This document shows positions 51,919 through 61,930 of a DNA stretch of 64,000 bases, one piece after another (within the stretch, counting starts at the first letter, position 1; each line of letters opens with the position of its first letter). Origin of the DNA: Ophiobolus disseminans (lineage: Eukaryota > Ascomycota > Dothideomycetes > Pleosporales > Phaeosphaeriaceae); contig MU006235.1 in assembly GCA_010093685.1 (NCBI GenBank), positions 201,780-265,779 on the forward strand, given 5' to 3'. Below the pieces are notes generated by a model. That model worked only from the letters and a program-made list of their open reading frames with translations. It did not search any database and was not told the origin of the DNA. A program made the position numbers and the translations under genes.

Positions 51919-54231
51919 TCACCCGATCAAGTATACCAGCACCATTCCATATATTACGGCGAGCACATGCTGCTCTAACCGCCTTTCACCATTGCTCTGT
52001 AGAGGACCATTCACAGCACCACCATCCCGCGTCAACCCTACACCATGTTCCAGTACAAGCCCATCCACCCCGCCCTCCGCTACATCTAAAGGTGCAACAA
52101 GCGCCATTTGACTCCAGCTGAACAGCGTGTTGCGACCACCGTATACGAAGACTTCGAAGCGTCCCGCAAAAATATCATTGAGCCAGGCACGGCTTCCACT
52201 GACGACATCCGTTTCGATCCTCAACCTCACTGGCAACGTGAGTGACACAGGCAGGTGTGTGGACGTAGATTGGTTCGTCCAGATACGACCAGGATGCCCG
52301 GGGTCATGGCCGTCGTGAATCGATACGGAACGCAAGGGGTATGGGAACCCATCTGACGTTGTGAATATCAGCGTCGCGGTATTTGTGTCGTTCGTGGAAT
52401 TAGACACGGCTGGACCCAAGGAAAGCGTGGTATCTGGTCCCGAAAGCTTGAAGGGCGATGATACGTTGAGTGTTAGGCTATAAGGTGGGCCATACGAGCG
52501 CTTTCCAAGACTTGCGTTACCGCTTGATTGCGTCCAAGAGAAGAGTGGCGAATCGTTCGATAGGCTATGAAAGCCAAGGTCTCTGCGGTCCAAGTTTTGA
52601 CCTGGTGCTTTGGATGCCTGGCAGGAGCGTAAGTAAAAGATCGGCTTTAGGAGAAGGTCTCTTGAAATTACCAAGACTTCAACACTGGCTACGACATCAT
52701 TCATATCAAGACCGATCCCTCGTCTACCCGCCCATGCTCTTGCTGCCATTACCGGTATGCCCTCACGCATGGCATAATACGCCTCGAGCTGCGTTGTCGC
52801 ATCCGGACCATTGTCGTTCCACGCCGCCAAAATGGCACCTCGGTTTTCGCTAGCATCTGACTTGAGCTGCTCGCTAGTATTGACCGGATTGTAGAGCGAA
52901 GGGTCCCACTGCCAGCCTGGCTGATTCGCAAAGTGTAAAGTCCTAGTAACATTGTAGAATTGAGGGTAGGTAGCCGGCAGAATAGGACTATGATCGTTCT
53001 TCAAGCTCATGTATGCCCACCAGTCTTCCGAGTTGATGACGTTGTAGCTATCCTGCTGGAGCTGGACCGGATCCGACTGTCCGTACTGCCAATGCTGTAT
53101 AATCACATCTTTTGAGATGGTGAGGTTCGTTGAGGGCTCATAAGTGCCCCATATGCGAACACGCTTGCTGGACGAGTTCTTGATGAAATTGGCCATCTCG
53201 TTTACGAAATTGATGTAGTCGTCCGCGAGTAGAGGATCATACTCATCAGCACCAATGTGCACTTCTTTCGTCTGGAACCACGGAAGAAACTCTGACCAGA
53301 TAGCCTTTACCGTCGGAACTGCATCTGGATGGCTGAGGTTTAGCAAGTCCTTCTTTGACAGTGCGAGCTCCGGCTTCCATTTGGTAATCGCGAGTGCGTG
53401 ACCAGGAGCCTCGATCTCAGGAATGACGGTCACGCCTCTTTTTGCGCAATGTGCTTGGAAATCCTCGAAGTCTGCCCGCGACAATGTCTCGTTGCGACGC
53501 TGGATTATGCCTTGCAGTTCTTTGTTGACTTCAGGGTACAGTGAAAAGTGAGAGAAGACGTTTGCCCACGTCTCATTCCGACCGCGATTCAGCGGATAGT
53601 TGTCGCTCGAATGGTAATGAAACTCCGATATCTTGAAGAAGGATGCGTAGGTGCAGAGTTCTTTGAGGAAGCCCGGTGCATACCATTTGCGCCCAGCGTC
53701 TAACATATACCCTCGTGTGGCGTATGCCGGTGCATCAAGAGTACGACCTGGCTTCAATGCAGATCCATCCGCAATCAACATCTTTTGCAGCAAGGTGCGT
53801 GTGCCCCAGAACAAGCCTCTTGCTCCTGCTCCGCCAATGTAGACGCTGCCGTTGGCGATTTGCAATTCATATCCTTCTTCAGACGCGATCCCATTTTCGT
53901 AGGTAAGCTGGTTCACATCTCCTCTGAAGGGTCCAACACGTATGCCTTGATTGGGTAACGCGGCGACCTGGCGCAAGGTCCAGTTGCCGCCGAAGAGATC
54001 AATGAGGTCCTGAACGAAGGTTTGTGCGAATTCGGCTGCTGACGGTGGTATCAGGGTTAGCCCCTCAGTGTCTTTGGTACTTGCAAATGCATCGTCGATA
54101 TATACTATCTTTGGGGCATTGTGCAGTAAGAAACCTGCTGTCGCAGTGTTGCTATCGATCCCTTGTACTGGCGGTAGTATTTGCAGTGCAGCTCCAAGAC
54201 TGATAATAGCAGTCAAGATCCATTGACGCAT
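51919..54231 (-). CDS. Secreted GH20 beta-N-acetylhexosaminidase-like protein with long C-terminal part
   Basis: Most likely two exons (54,231-52,672; 52,618 minus 1 to 51,919, that is 52,617-51,919) with a 54-bp intron (52,618-52,671), giving 752 residues. The intron is in frame and stop-free, so an unspliced reading of 770 residues is the alternative. The splice joins VEVL to ASKAPGQNLDRR, as in relatives. A signal peptide (1-24) is followed by the GH20b cap, then the barrel with ATRGYMLDAGRKWY (171-184), PEIEAPGHA (271-279) and the catalytic pair Asp329-Glu330 in HIGADEYDPL. More than 180 residues follow the barrel, rich in Asn-glycosylation sites. The chain ends in a hydrophobic tail (VLAVIYGMVLVYLIG) that suits a GPI-anchor signal. 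Expected role: removal of terminal N-acetylhexosamine from chitin or glycans at the cell surface. Confidence 0.88.
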   Translation of the reverse strand: MRQWILTAIISLGAALQILPPVQGIDSNTATAGFLLHNAPKIVYIDDAFASTKDTEGLTLIPPSAAEFAQTFVQDLIDLFGGNWTLRQVAALPNQGIRVGPFRGDVNQLTYENGIASEEGYELQIANGSVYIGGAGARGLFWGTRTLLQKMLIADGSALKPGRTLDAPAYATRGYMLDAGRKWYAPGFLKELCTYASFFKISEFHYHSSDNYPLNRGRNETWANVFSHFSLYPEVNKELQGIIQRRNETLSRADFEDFQAHCAKRGVTVIPEIEAPGHALAITKWKPELALSKKDLLNLSHPDAVPTVKAIWSEFLPWFQTKEVHIGADEYDPLLADDYINFVNEMANFIKNSSSKRVRIWGTYEPSTNLTISKDVIIQHWQYGQSDPVQLQQDSYNVINSEDWWAYMSLKNDHSPILPATYPQFYNVTRTLHFANQPGWQWDPSLYNPVNTSEQLKSDASENRGAILAAWNDNGPDATTQLEAYYAMREGIPVMAARAWAGRRGIGLDMNDVVASVEVLVISRDLLLKPIFYLRSCQASKAPGQNLDRRDLGFHSLSNDSPLFSWTQSSGNASLGKRSYGPPYSLTLNVSSPFKLSGPDTTLSLGPAVSNSTNDTNTATLIFTTSDGFPYPLRSVSIHDGHDPGHPGRIWTNQSTSTHLPVSLTLPVRLRIETDVVSGSRAWLNDIFAGRFEVFVYGGRNTLFSWSQMALVAPLDVAEGGVDGLVLEHGVGLTRDGGAVNGPLQSNGERRLEQHVLAVIYGMVLVYLIG

Positions 54232-55119
54232 TTTGAAAATCTAATTAACTAGGAAAAGGGAGCATGGATGACATGGTAAGATTTCTTGACATATTAAGTG
54301 GTGTTCATCCTGCAGGGAACGGTCAAGCAAGGATGCCATCAGGCGCTACCGGTATCGTTCCCCGCATGCTGATCGCTTCGCCCGTTGATGTAACCTTCGC
54401 AAACCAAGCTGGTGAAATGGATGATAGCGGCGTGTGAGATGAAACCTCGATCCACTTTGCGATAAGGTGCTGCCAGAAATATCTTGTCGTCGTGGAGTAA
54501 TCTGTCGGGAATGATGCTTCTGGTCGAGCATGCGTGACATAACACACGTATCTGCAGAGTTCGATGAAAGTAGGAAGCCTTGGCTACCGTCGTGGATTCG
54601 AACTGATTGGAAAACACATGATCATGCCGAGGAGGTGTTCGGAGACGTGTCGGCGGGAAGTCGCGTGATCGGGTCGGCAGGAGATTGCCGATCACAACAT
54701 GAATGACGAATTCCACCTAATTCCATCTCCCACAAGCCTTCTATCACGCTGTTAACAACGAAAATTCAGTCTTCAATTATTTTTCCAGTCGGATATCAGC
54801 CATGTGCAGCTTGAATCCGGTAACTCTGGCCCCTACAAGTCATCAGCGATATCCGACCAGCACATTCTACGATTCGCGCCCGACACTAATACAAGTGTGT
54901 GATACTCGCCCTCTACGAGTGCTGCGCAAACTTCTTGCTCGTTTCACAAATTCATATCATTCAAGTGAGAACATTGCGTGCGATAATACTTTCACAATAC
55001 GACACATCCACACAATGTTGAGCATCAACCTTATGATTCGCTCCGTAATTCTCCAGCAGTCTCTTCAGAAATCCACCCTCCATTTCTCGATTCTTAGTCA
55101 CCGATCTACCACATTCGAT
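54232..55119. promoter_or_regulatory. Divergent region between the GH20 and first kinase-like genes
   Basis: Two outward-facing starts. The kinase-like frame is open back to an ATG at 54,802, but the added residues look like translated leader. No clear motifs. Confidence 0.4.
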
Positions 55120-56211
55120 ATGGCATACCAAGCTCATGACGCGTGCGACCGGCACATTGACGAGTGCGACAGGATCAACATGTGGAAAATGGGGCTGAAG
55201 AATCTTCCGAAGCCATACGAAGAGCCACCTGCAGTGCTCCCATCATCCTACATCCACGTAAGCAAAGCTGGTGCTGGTCTCTTGGCAACCGCATACTTCT
55301 GCTTACCAAAAGACGTAGTGAATTCCGTCAAGTCGGAAGCAAGGGAAGTGACTTCGCATGCTATAACAAAGCTGGTATCGAAGCTCCAGGTAGTGAAAGT
55401 GTTCGCCAAATGGTGCCGACAGGTCACCAGCACAGAACTCATGATTCTCAAGGAGATCCAGCAGCAACGCCGAGGCCACACAGAGGAGCTACCATTGATC
55501 GAGCTCCTCGCTTGGGATGCTTCTGGACCAGCACCAAATTGGATCGCAACATCCACCATGCCTGTGTGTTGCAATTTGAAATCCTTGGCGCGCTGCTTCA
55601 ATGAGATGCCGGAGGAGTTCATATGGCTTGTCTATACACAGATCCACCAAGCCCTGGAGTTTTTACACAGGACTTGCAGTATTGCACACCGCAATCTACA
55701 CATGGGTAACGTGATTGTAGGCTATCCGGAACCGAACGACAGTAACTTACCCAAAGTCAAACTCCTTGACTTTGAAATGTCAGAGCGTGCCCCATTCTAC
55801 GGTTCGGTACTAAGCGAGGGGTTGATTGACAGGGACACTGAGGGACTGCTATCCATCATGCAAACCATCATCGACGACTCGTCTCTCGAATGTACTTTGT
55901 GCGATTGGCTCTCTAGTGCTCACTACCCGGACCCACGTTGTACCTCTAAGATCTGTAGCTTTCACAAAGCCATCAGCCAGGAAGCAGTAGCGTACTCTAC
56001 TTGCGACTCTAAGTTCCTGGCCAAGTTGTTGACCAAATATGGATCATATGCCAAGGATAAGCTCGACGCTTGCTCGGAGACATCCCGAATGCATATTCAG
56101 TATGTCATCCTCAAAACAACGAAAGCTAAGAGCAAAGCCCTGGAGAACAGGATCCAAGAACTTTTGTCCAGTCCTGATGACAACTCCAGTAGGGTCTGTA
56201 ATGTGCAGTAA
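55120..56211 (+). CDS. Kinase-like protein 1, probable pseudokinase
   Basis: Intronless, 363 residues from the ATG at 55,120 (alternatives at 55,015 and 54,802; the last would give 469). The kinase fold is recognisable: a loose glycine loop (VSKAGAGLLATAYF), the ATP lysine in VVKVF (Lys93), and helix words WLVYTQIHQALEFLHR. The catalytic loop is IAHRNLHMGNVIVG and the metal loop is LLDFEMS. The HRD aspartate is replaced by Asn192 and DFG by DFE, so phosphotransfer is doubtful. Late Cys-rich words (CTLCDWLSSAHYPDPRCTSK) are unusual. It lies directly upstream of a related gene in the same orientation. Confidence 0.75.
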   Translation: MAYQAHDACDRHIDECDRINMWKMGLKNLPKPYEEPPAVLPSSYIHVSKAGAGLLATAYFCLPKDVVNSVKSEAREVTSHAITKLVSKLQVVKVFAKWCRQVTSTELMILKEIQQQRRGHTEELPLIELLAWDASGPAPNWIATSTMPVCCNLKSLARCFNEMPEEFIWLVYTQIHQALEFLHRTCSIAHRNLHMGNVIVGYPEPNDSNLPKVKLLDFEMSERAPFYGSVLSEGLIDRDTEGLLSIMQTIIDDSSLECTLCDWLSSAHYPDPRCTSKICSFHKAISQEAVAYSTCDSKFLAKLLTKYGSYAKDKLDACSETSRMHIQYVILKTTKAKSKALENRIQELLSSPDDNSSRVCNVQ

Positions 56212-56756
56212 GTACATAAATTCTCGTAATCTAGAATCAAAATCGTCGTCTCCTTCATCTCTTGCTTCCGATCATATTGTTGATACTGGCTATTGGTCAT
56301 TAAACAGATTGCGGGAAGGCAATTGGCGAACAGACCACACACTTTTCTATGTCTCTGGTTCGCTGTAAAAACTAGTGAGACGAATCTATCGATGAAGTAG
56401 AGCCGCTACTTACATGGCAACGCTCTGCCGTCATTGTGCACGTCCAACGACTGGGTCCTACGCCAATGTCTCGCTAGTGTACTTTTCCTTCACCACCCGA
56501 AGGTCTCATTGTGCCACTACGTAAAGTTCAATCCATTTCACATGATTACCATGTTAATCCCCACAAATCTGTTCCTTTTTAGGACCACAATCGCTGGTTT
56601 CACGGCCCAAGCACCACAGGTTCACTAGCTATTGACAAGTCACATCCGATCGCCTGTGGAGATTGTAGAATCGTACCCACTCGCTACAAATTACCTTTCT
56701 ACAACGGCACATCATCATCTGCAGTGAGCTTCTCTTAACTCAGCAACTCTACCAAA
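56212..56756. other. Intergenic between the two kinase-like genes
   Basis: No gene seen; contains the promoter of the second kinase-like gene. Confidence 0.6.
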
Positions 56757-57683
56757 ATGTCTACTGCTAGAGTATTTGACAGCATGCCCACGGGCTATAC
56801 TAAGCTCCACATGGTCGGTGAGGGCCAAAATGCCCTTGTCTTCAAGGCCCTTCCCAACGTTACGATATCTTCTGCTAAGATCAAGTTTGCGCGTGGAGAA
56901 GCAGATGAGGCTATTGATGATGCCCTGTCTAAGGTCGTAGCGATCAAGATCGCCAAACCCGGACGGAGCCTCCTGAACGAGCAAAAAGCTCTTGAAGTCT
57001 TCGGTTCGCAGGCTCATGTGCATCCGGGCGGTAGTAATATCGTCGCACTACTAGCTGCTAACACGCGCACAACTCCGCACTCGCTCATCCTGTCCACATT
57101 GGCAATGTCTTGTGATACAGGTACATTAGTTGCTTACAAGAGCCAATGTCCATGGCCGATAGAGCTTGCGTGGTACATACTGGTCAAGATGCGAGATTGT
57201 CTCCATTTTATACAGGAAAAGTGTAAGCCTAGACACTATCATGGAGACCTAACGGCCCAGAATGTGATCATTGGGTACAAATCAAGCAGTCAGTTAGACC
57301 CAGACGTGAAATTCGTCGATTTCGACATGTCTTACGAATGTCCGAAGACAAACGATAACTGGTACTTGCTTACGATAATGCAGGGATTGGCTAAAAAGTG
57401 TGTTCAAAAAGGCACTGGTAGCACTTATGACGACCACCTCGATCTCTTCTTGAATCGAAAACTTGACAACATGGATCTCGAACAGATATGGCGAAAGGTC
57501 GGAATGCACGCAAAGAATAAGATCCTTCACCTAGCAGAAACACCCGAGGGTATACAAATGCGCGAAATATTGATGGGCGCTATTGCAAATGGGGGTAGGA
57601 ATGGAGAAGGCAGTGGAAATGTGCGAGGGGATGTGCGGAAAATGCTAATGCACTCAGGTGGTGGCAGCGGCGCCAACCATTGA
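56757..57683 (+). CDS. Kinase-like protein 2 (HGD loop kept)
   Basis: Intronless, 308 residues. The glycine loop GEGQNALVFK (21-30), VVAIKIAKPG with Lys64, catalytic loop YHGDLTAQNVIIG (His162, Asp164, Asn169) and metal loop VDFDMS (Asp188) are all in order. Thus, unlike its upstream neighbour, it keeps the catalytic Asp. The Gly of DFG is Asp, and the activation segment is very short (YECPKTNDNW). Shared words H-x-D/N-L-x(3)-N-V-I-V/I-G-Y and D-F-E/D-M-S show both genes are one tandem family. The tail is Gly-rich (NGGRNGEGSGNVRG). Substrates unknown; the family may be related to fungal FunK1-like or APH-like kinases. Confidence 0.75.
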   Translation: MSTARVFDSMPTGYTKLHMVGEGQNALVFKALPNVTISSAKIKFARGEADEAIDDALSKVVAIKIAKPGRSLLNEQKALEVFGSQAHVHPGGSNIVALLAANTRTTPHSLILSTLAMSCDTGTLVAYKSQCPWPIELAWYILVKMRDCLHFIQEKCKPRHYHGDLTAQNVIIGYKSSSQLDPDVKFVDFDMSYECPKTNDNWYLLTIMQGLAKKCVQKGTGSTYDDHLDLFLNRKLDNMDLEQIWRKVGMHAKNKILHLAETPEGIQMREILMGAIANGGRNGEGSGNVRGDVRKMLMHSGGGSGANH

Positions 57684-58257
57684 ATTGAAACTTAGACGAT
57701 GGCCTGAGCTGTTAGTGGATATGAAGGGTCTTAGAAAAACGTACAATTAGATGCAGAACGTCTTATGACTCAATTGTTACACTGGAAATATATACCAATA
57801 TGACCAATTCGTGCTATATACCTATAGAAAGTGAAATGCAATGTACATTTTGGTGTTTGAAACTGATCTGTTTGGTGGTACTTGCTCTATCTAATACTCT
57901 CTCTAACCCCAATTTTTTTGATATGAATCTTGAAGGCGGCAAATCCTCATGAATTTGATTCAAACGCAACAATGAATCCGTAAGATGTCAGAGCCTACGC
58001 AGCCAGCACGATTTATAGTCGCTGGCGTTGACACTATTTGCATTCACTATGAGCCGCAATAGAAGGTTGCCGCACATGGTTTTCTCCCATCCACACTTGC
58101 TCGCCCCCTTCGCTATATTATTGCAACCATTCTCCCCTCTTGATATTCGTCTCACCACAGCCCTCAAATCCGCAATCATCTACTCACATCAACTCTCAAC
58201 CAAGCGCCTACAGCTGAAACAAAGCTCTAAATAAGCCAATCTTCCAAGATCATTGCT
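57684..58257. other. Intergenic
   Basis: AT-rich first half (3' flank); nothing else recognised. Confidence 0.55.
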
Positions 58258-59583
58258 ATGCGAGAGGAGACTCTTTCGACATACCCGAATCTCATTCCTG
58301 TGCCATCCATCACCGGCACAGTCTTCAAGGCTAAGCACCTCTTGAGTGCACGTCCACAGATCACTCCTATGTCATCGGAGCAAGTCCTCAAGCACCAAAA
58401 GCGAGAAGGCGTTGCTGCTCTGTACAATCCGAGCACACGAGACCGGGATCTAGGGGGTATCGTTCGTCGTCAGACTCGGTACGACTCAGAGGATATTAGC
58501 CACTCGCAGCAACCTCCACCTTCGATCGTTACTGCTAAAGAAAATAGGAAACCAAACGTCTTTCACCGACTAGGCAAGAAAATGAAGAAGATGTTCCGCC
58601 GCTCCAAAAAGACTGACTTGTCCGAAGTTGCTCCAGAGACAAACAACAACACACAGGAGTCGCCGACCATGACATCCGGTATTCACTGCACACACAACGG
58701 ATGCACAGCATGCCAAAAACCATCACCATCACTTACAATCATCGCCCCCACTCGCGTGCGAGGACTGCAAGTCGTTACCGCCACCCCCGTCCACGAAACC
58801 ACGAATTCTTGGACCTCAGACACCGGCTTCTCATCAGACTCAGTTGCGAACCCAAACTCAGGCCTGTACAACAACTCAACAGGAAGCAGTCCCATCGGCC
58901 GGTCTATGAACTCAACAGGAAGCAGTCCCATCGGCCGGTCCATGGACTCAACAGGAAGCAGTCCCATCGACCCATCCCTCTTCACGGATTTCGACGGCGT
59001 ATACTCAGTAAGTTCTGATTCTTCATCAGACGAAGAAGACAATTGTCCTAACGCAGTGCAGTCATCCCGTGCCATAGCCACTTTCACCCATCGCCTGTCC
59101 ACCATCGTGGAGAGCGACAGCGACGATGACGATACCGACACAGAGCTCCCAAGCTCGCCTCCACCTCTCTCCTCACCAACCACCCCCGTCATCAATTATT
59201 CCTCCTCCTCGTTCTCCGACCCGCCGACGCCGACGCCAGTTGCTCAAAAAGAAAAGCTCGTCACAGAAGCCGCCCAGAAAGACAACGCAGCTCCCGGACT
59301 TCCTCGCAGCCCGATGGCTATATGCATCGAGGAATGCGAGGCGAAGTTTGCGCGGTGTATGTGGGAGATTTACTGGGACGACCAACGCATAAAAGGCAAG
59401 TTGCCGCCTCATCTTGCCACTGGGTTTTATGAAGCAGGTGGGCCGCTGGCGAGGACTGGGAACTTAGCGGAGGATAATGCGCGCACGGCGCGGATGTGTG
59501 AAGAGTTCAAGCGGGAGGAACAGAAGCGGAAAGATCGCGAGCGGGGAGGACGGAGAGTTCGGTTCGCGGATGATGTGGAGTGA
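58258..59583 (+). CDS. Hypothetical Ser/Pro-rich protein with 12-residue tandem repeats
   Basis: Intronless, 441 residues. Mostly disordered, with a basic helix early (FHRLGKKMKKMFRRSKK, about 100-117), a Cys/His word (HCTHNGCTACQ) and acidic serine clusters (SSDSSSDEEDNCPN; ESDSDDDDTDTE). At DNA 58,873-58,968 a 36-bp unit encoding NSTGSSPIGRSM occurs twice plus a third partial copy. The C-terminus is more ordered (ECEAKFARCMWEIYWDDQRI ... LPPHLATGFYEAGGPLAR) and may be the functional part. No known domain. A region of like composition on the other strand is a shadow. Confidence 0.72.
   Translation: MREETLSTYPNLIPVPSITGTVFKAKHLLSARPQITPMSSEQVLKHQKREGVAALYNPSTRDRDLGGIVRRQTRYDSEDISHSQQPPPSIVTAKENRKPNVFHRLGKKMKKMFRRSKKTDLSEVAPETNNNTQESPTMTSGIHCTHNGCTACQKPSPSLTIIAPTRVRGLQVVTATPVHETTNSWTSDTGFSSDSVANPNSGLYNNSTGSSPIGRSMNSTGSSPIGRSMDSTGSSPIDPSLFTDFDGVYSVSSDSSSDEEDNCPNAVQSSRAIATFTHRLSTIVESDSDDDDTDTELPSSPPPLSSPTTPVINYSSSSFSDPPTPTPVAQKEKLVTEAAQKDNAAPGLPRSPMAICIEECEAKFARCMWEIYWDDQRIKGKLPPHLATGFYEAGGPLARTGNLAEDNARTARMCEEFKREEQKRKDRERGGRRVRFADDVE
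58873..58968 (+). repeat. 36-bp intragenic tandem repeat (2.7 copies)
   Basis: Unit AACTCAACAGGAAGCAGTCC followed by CATCGGCCGGTCTATG, repeated at 58,873 and 58,909 almost without change, with a third copy from 58,945 that diverges after 24 bp. Being a multiple of three it can expand or contract without breaking the frame. Confidence 0.85.
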
Positions 59584-60132
59584 GTGACTGTAAGAGTCTG
59601 TATCTTTATTGATTGTGGCATTGCATAACCTTTTGCCGATGTTGCACGACGCTCACGGTTTCTAGTACCCAAATTTTGCGTTATTTTGTGTAGGGACGGA
59701 CGTGGCAATATATCCAAGAGATTTCCGACAATTGAAATGGAATAGTGATTTGATCCTTGGTTCGCCTTGACTTTGTTGTGGAATGATTAGTTCAGCGTGT
59801 TGGAACTTGTAGTATGGATAGCGAAAAGTGACACGAGGTATGATGAATATTAAAAAAACTACATCGTACTGTCTATGCTTCGCCCACATAGGAGACTGCT
59901 GAAATAACAGAACACACTCGCTCTCTGCTTGACTTCTAGAATGCCGCATGCTCAGACTCAGTACTCCGTACATGTTCTCTTAACTTTGAGAAGACTGTTG
60001 GTGCCCGCAAAATGTTGATTCTCGAATCGTGTCCTCCCCGAATTGCCTTCATGGGACTTGAATTTGTATCGCACATGAGTGAAAGAAATGTGATCAATCG
60101 TGGTACAATGGCTGCCGTTCGATGACGGTACT
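59584..60132. other. Convergent intergenic region
   Basis: 3' flanks of the Ser-rich protein gene (+) and of snf4 (-); no gene seen. Confidence 0.6.
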
Positions 60133-61437
60133 CTATTCGTCATCCTCCAGGCCTTCTAGCAGAGTGTGTTCGAGGACGTCGCTCAGCGTCAGGACGCCTT
60201 TGAGCCTACTCTCCGAGTCGATGACGATAAAGCGGTGAACCCGTGACCGCCGGATTGTGTCGTATATTGTGGACATGTTGTCTGAGAGCGAGCAGGTGAA
60301 GATGCCTGGGAAGTCCTGCAAGGTGTTAGCAAATAAAATCGCATCTTCAGGGATCGAACAACTTACGTCTGAGCGCTTCAGTAGTGCGTCTCCCACAGTT
60401 AAGTTCAGATCGTCGTACACGCCGCCCTTGATGAGTGCGATGACGTCGACAGCTTCGAAGACGTTAAGCACGATGCCTAGATATGTTAGCAAAAGCTACG
60501 AAGGCGAGTTTCCAACTACGAACCCTTCCTGTCAACGATGGGCACGCTCGATATGTTCTTCTTAACGAGCATGTGAATCACGTCCATGACTGGTGTGTCC
60601 ATGGAGGCTGTCGCGATATCGTGGTATGTGCCCACGTTGGGCATCTCGATGAGCGGCTTCCGAAGTTTTTGCGTTTCCTTGACGTTCACCGCGATGAACT
60701 TCAGTATGCGGTACTGCGTTATGACGCTGACGACCATGGTGCGCTGGGTCTCGTCATCGGTGTCGACAATGGGTATGCGGCGCGCACGTGATTCGAGCAT
60801 TCTGCGACATGCTTCGTAGACGGGACGGTCGGGGTGGATGGATATGGTTTCGATCGGCTTGACTCCGAGCGCCTTCTCGATTTCTGGCAGCGTCAGGTTT
60901 TACTATAGAAAGTTTAAGACACGCTGTTACCTCGAAGGCTGTTCAAGCGGAACTGGTCCACCCGTGCCAGTGCATCGGGGTTCTGCCAGTAATACTGAAT
61001 GACGTTGATGTAGTCGGAGGTGGTCAACAGCCCGGCAAACGTGGACGACTTGGAGTCCCAGAGCGGCGCCGACACGATACCTGGACGACGTTAGCACATA
61101 GCCGGAAGCTCACGTGGTCGCGCTTGCCGTTCTGGTTGAGGATGTTGAGGCTCTTCTTGACCAGCAGCGCCGTGTCCAGGACTATCAGGCGGTAGCTGAT
61201 TGGCAGCACGTCGTAGCTCGTCCGGGCCTTGAGGAAGGCGCGTATGGTCCTCTAGCAGGGCGTCAGCTTCCACACGTGCTAGTCCAGCGTGTCATACCCT
61301 ACCAGGCCTTCAATCTGTTCTCTGTCCGTGGCAGAGAGCGTCGGTCGCGCGAGCAAGCTCCGGGGAGACACAAAGGTAGGCACCGCCCCAGCGGCGTCAT
61401 GAGGGGCATGGCTCGTTGCGGTGTCTACGCCAGACAT
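60133..61437 (-). CDS. snf4: AMP-activated protein kinase gamma subunit (Snf4), CBS-domain protein
   Basis: Six exons (61,437-61,303; 61,251-61,128; 61,080-60,931; 60,883-60,524; 60,476-60,367; 60,315-60,133) with introns of 51, 47, 47, 47 and 51 bp give 353 residues. Four CBS motifs follow the Snf4 order: YDVLPISYRLIVLDTALLVK, APLWDSKSSTFAGLLTTSDY, RRMLESRARRIPIVDTDDET, TASMDTPVMDVIHMLVKKNI, VFEAVDVIALIKGGVYDDLN and RVHRFIVIDSESRLKGVLTL. Intron 2 has a GC donor (GCAAGC); only this splice gives the conserved LNQNGIVSAPLWDS. Intron 4 has a weak GTTCGT donor. The protein binds AMP/ADP/ATP in the Snf1 complex and lets the kinase respond to energy and carbon supply. Start at MSGVDTATSH, just ahead of the conserved region. 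The Ptc1-type phosphatase gene lies next, on the same strand. Confidence 0.93.
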
Positions 61438-61930
61438 GGTGGGAGGGGTGCGCTCCGTGAAAGAGCTTCTGCATGAGGGCCGTCGCCTCCGCGGTACAGG
61501 GTTGGCGGAGAAGAGCGCTTGCACGGATATGTGGAGGTGATACTGGGCTGAGAGATGGGGTGCCTGCCCCGCAAACCCGAGCGCTAGATCGCCGCCAACT
61601 TGAGCCTCAGCATTGAATTCACAGCGGGGGCACGTGCGGCAGGGGTCCTGACTCGTGCACAACATGCGAGATGCGTTTGTACACTAGAAACTTCTGAAGA
61701 ATGTTGATTTTATAGCATCGTCGCCTAAACTAAGGCTACGAGAAGAGAAAACGAACGTTTTGTCTTCGTCATTGGCCCAACGCCTGCGTCCACTACGCAT
61801 CATGAGCGAGGTGCAAACACGGGCGGCACCCTTGAGAGATCTCTAAATCAAGAATTTGAACCCAAACATAGTTGCCGCCTGTACGCTGAATAGAGTACGC
61901 CTCCAAGCCATAATCGAGACGCGATCATTC
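61438..61930. other. Intergenic between ptc1-like and snf4
   Basis: 493 bp between two minus-strand genes, holding the snf4 promoter. The snf4 frame stays open upstream to 61,665 but without conserved character. Confidence 0.6.

Noticed and set aside
54585..54605. B-box-like GGATTCGAACT / AGTTCGAATCC word
   Set aside because: The flanks cannot form a T arm or acceptor stem on either strand.
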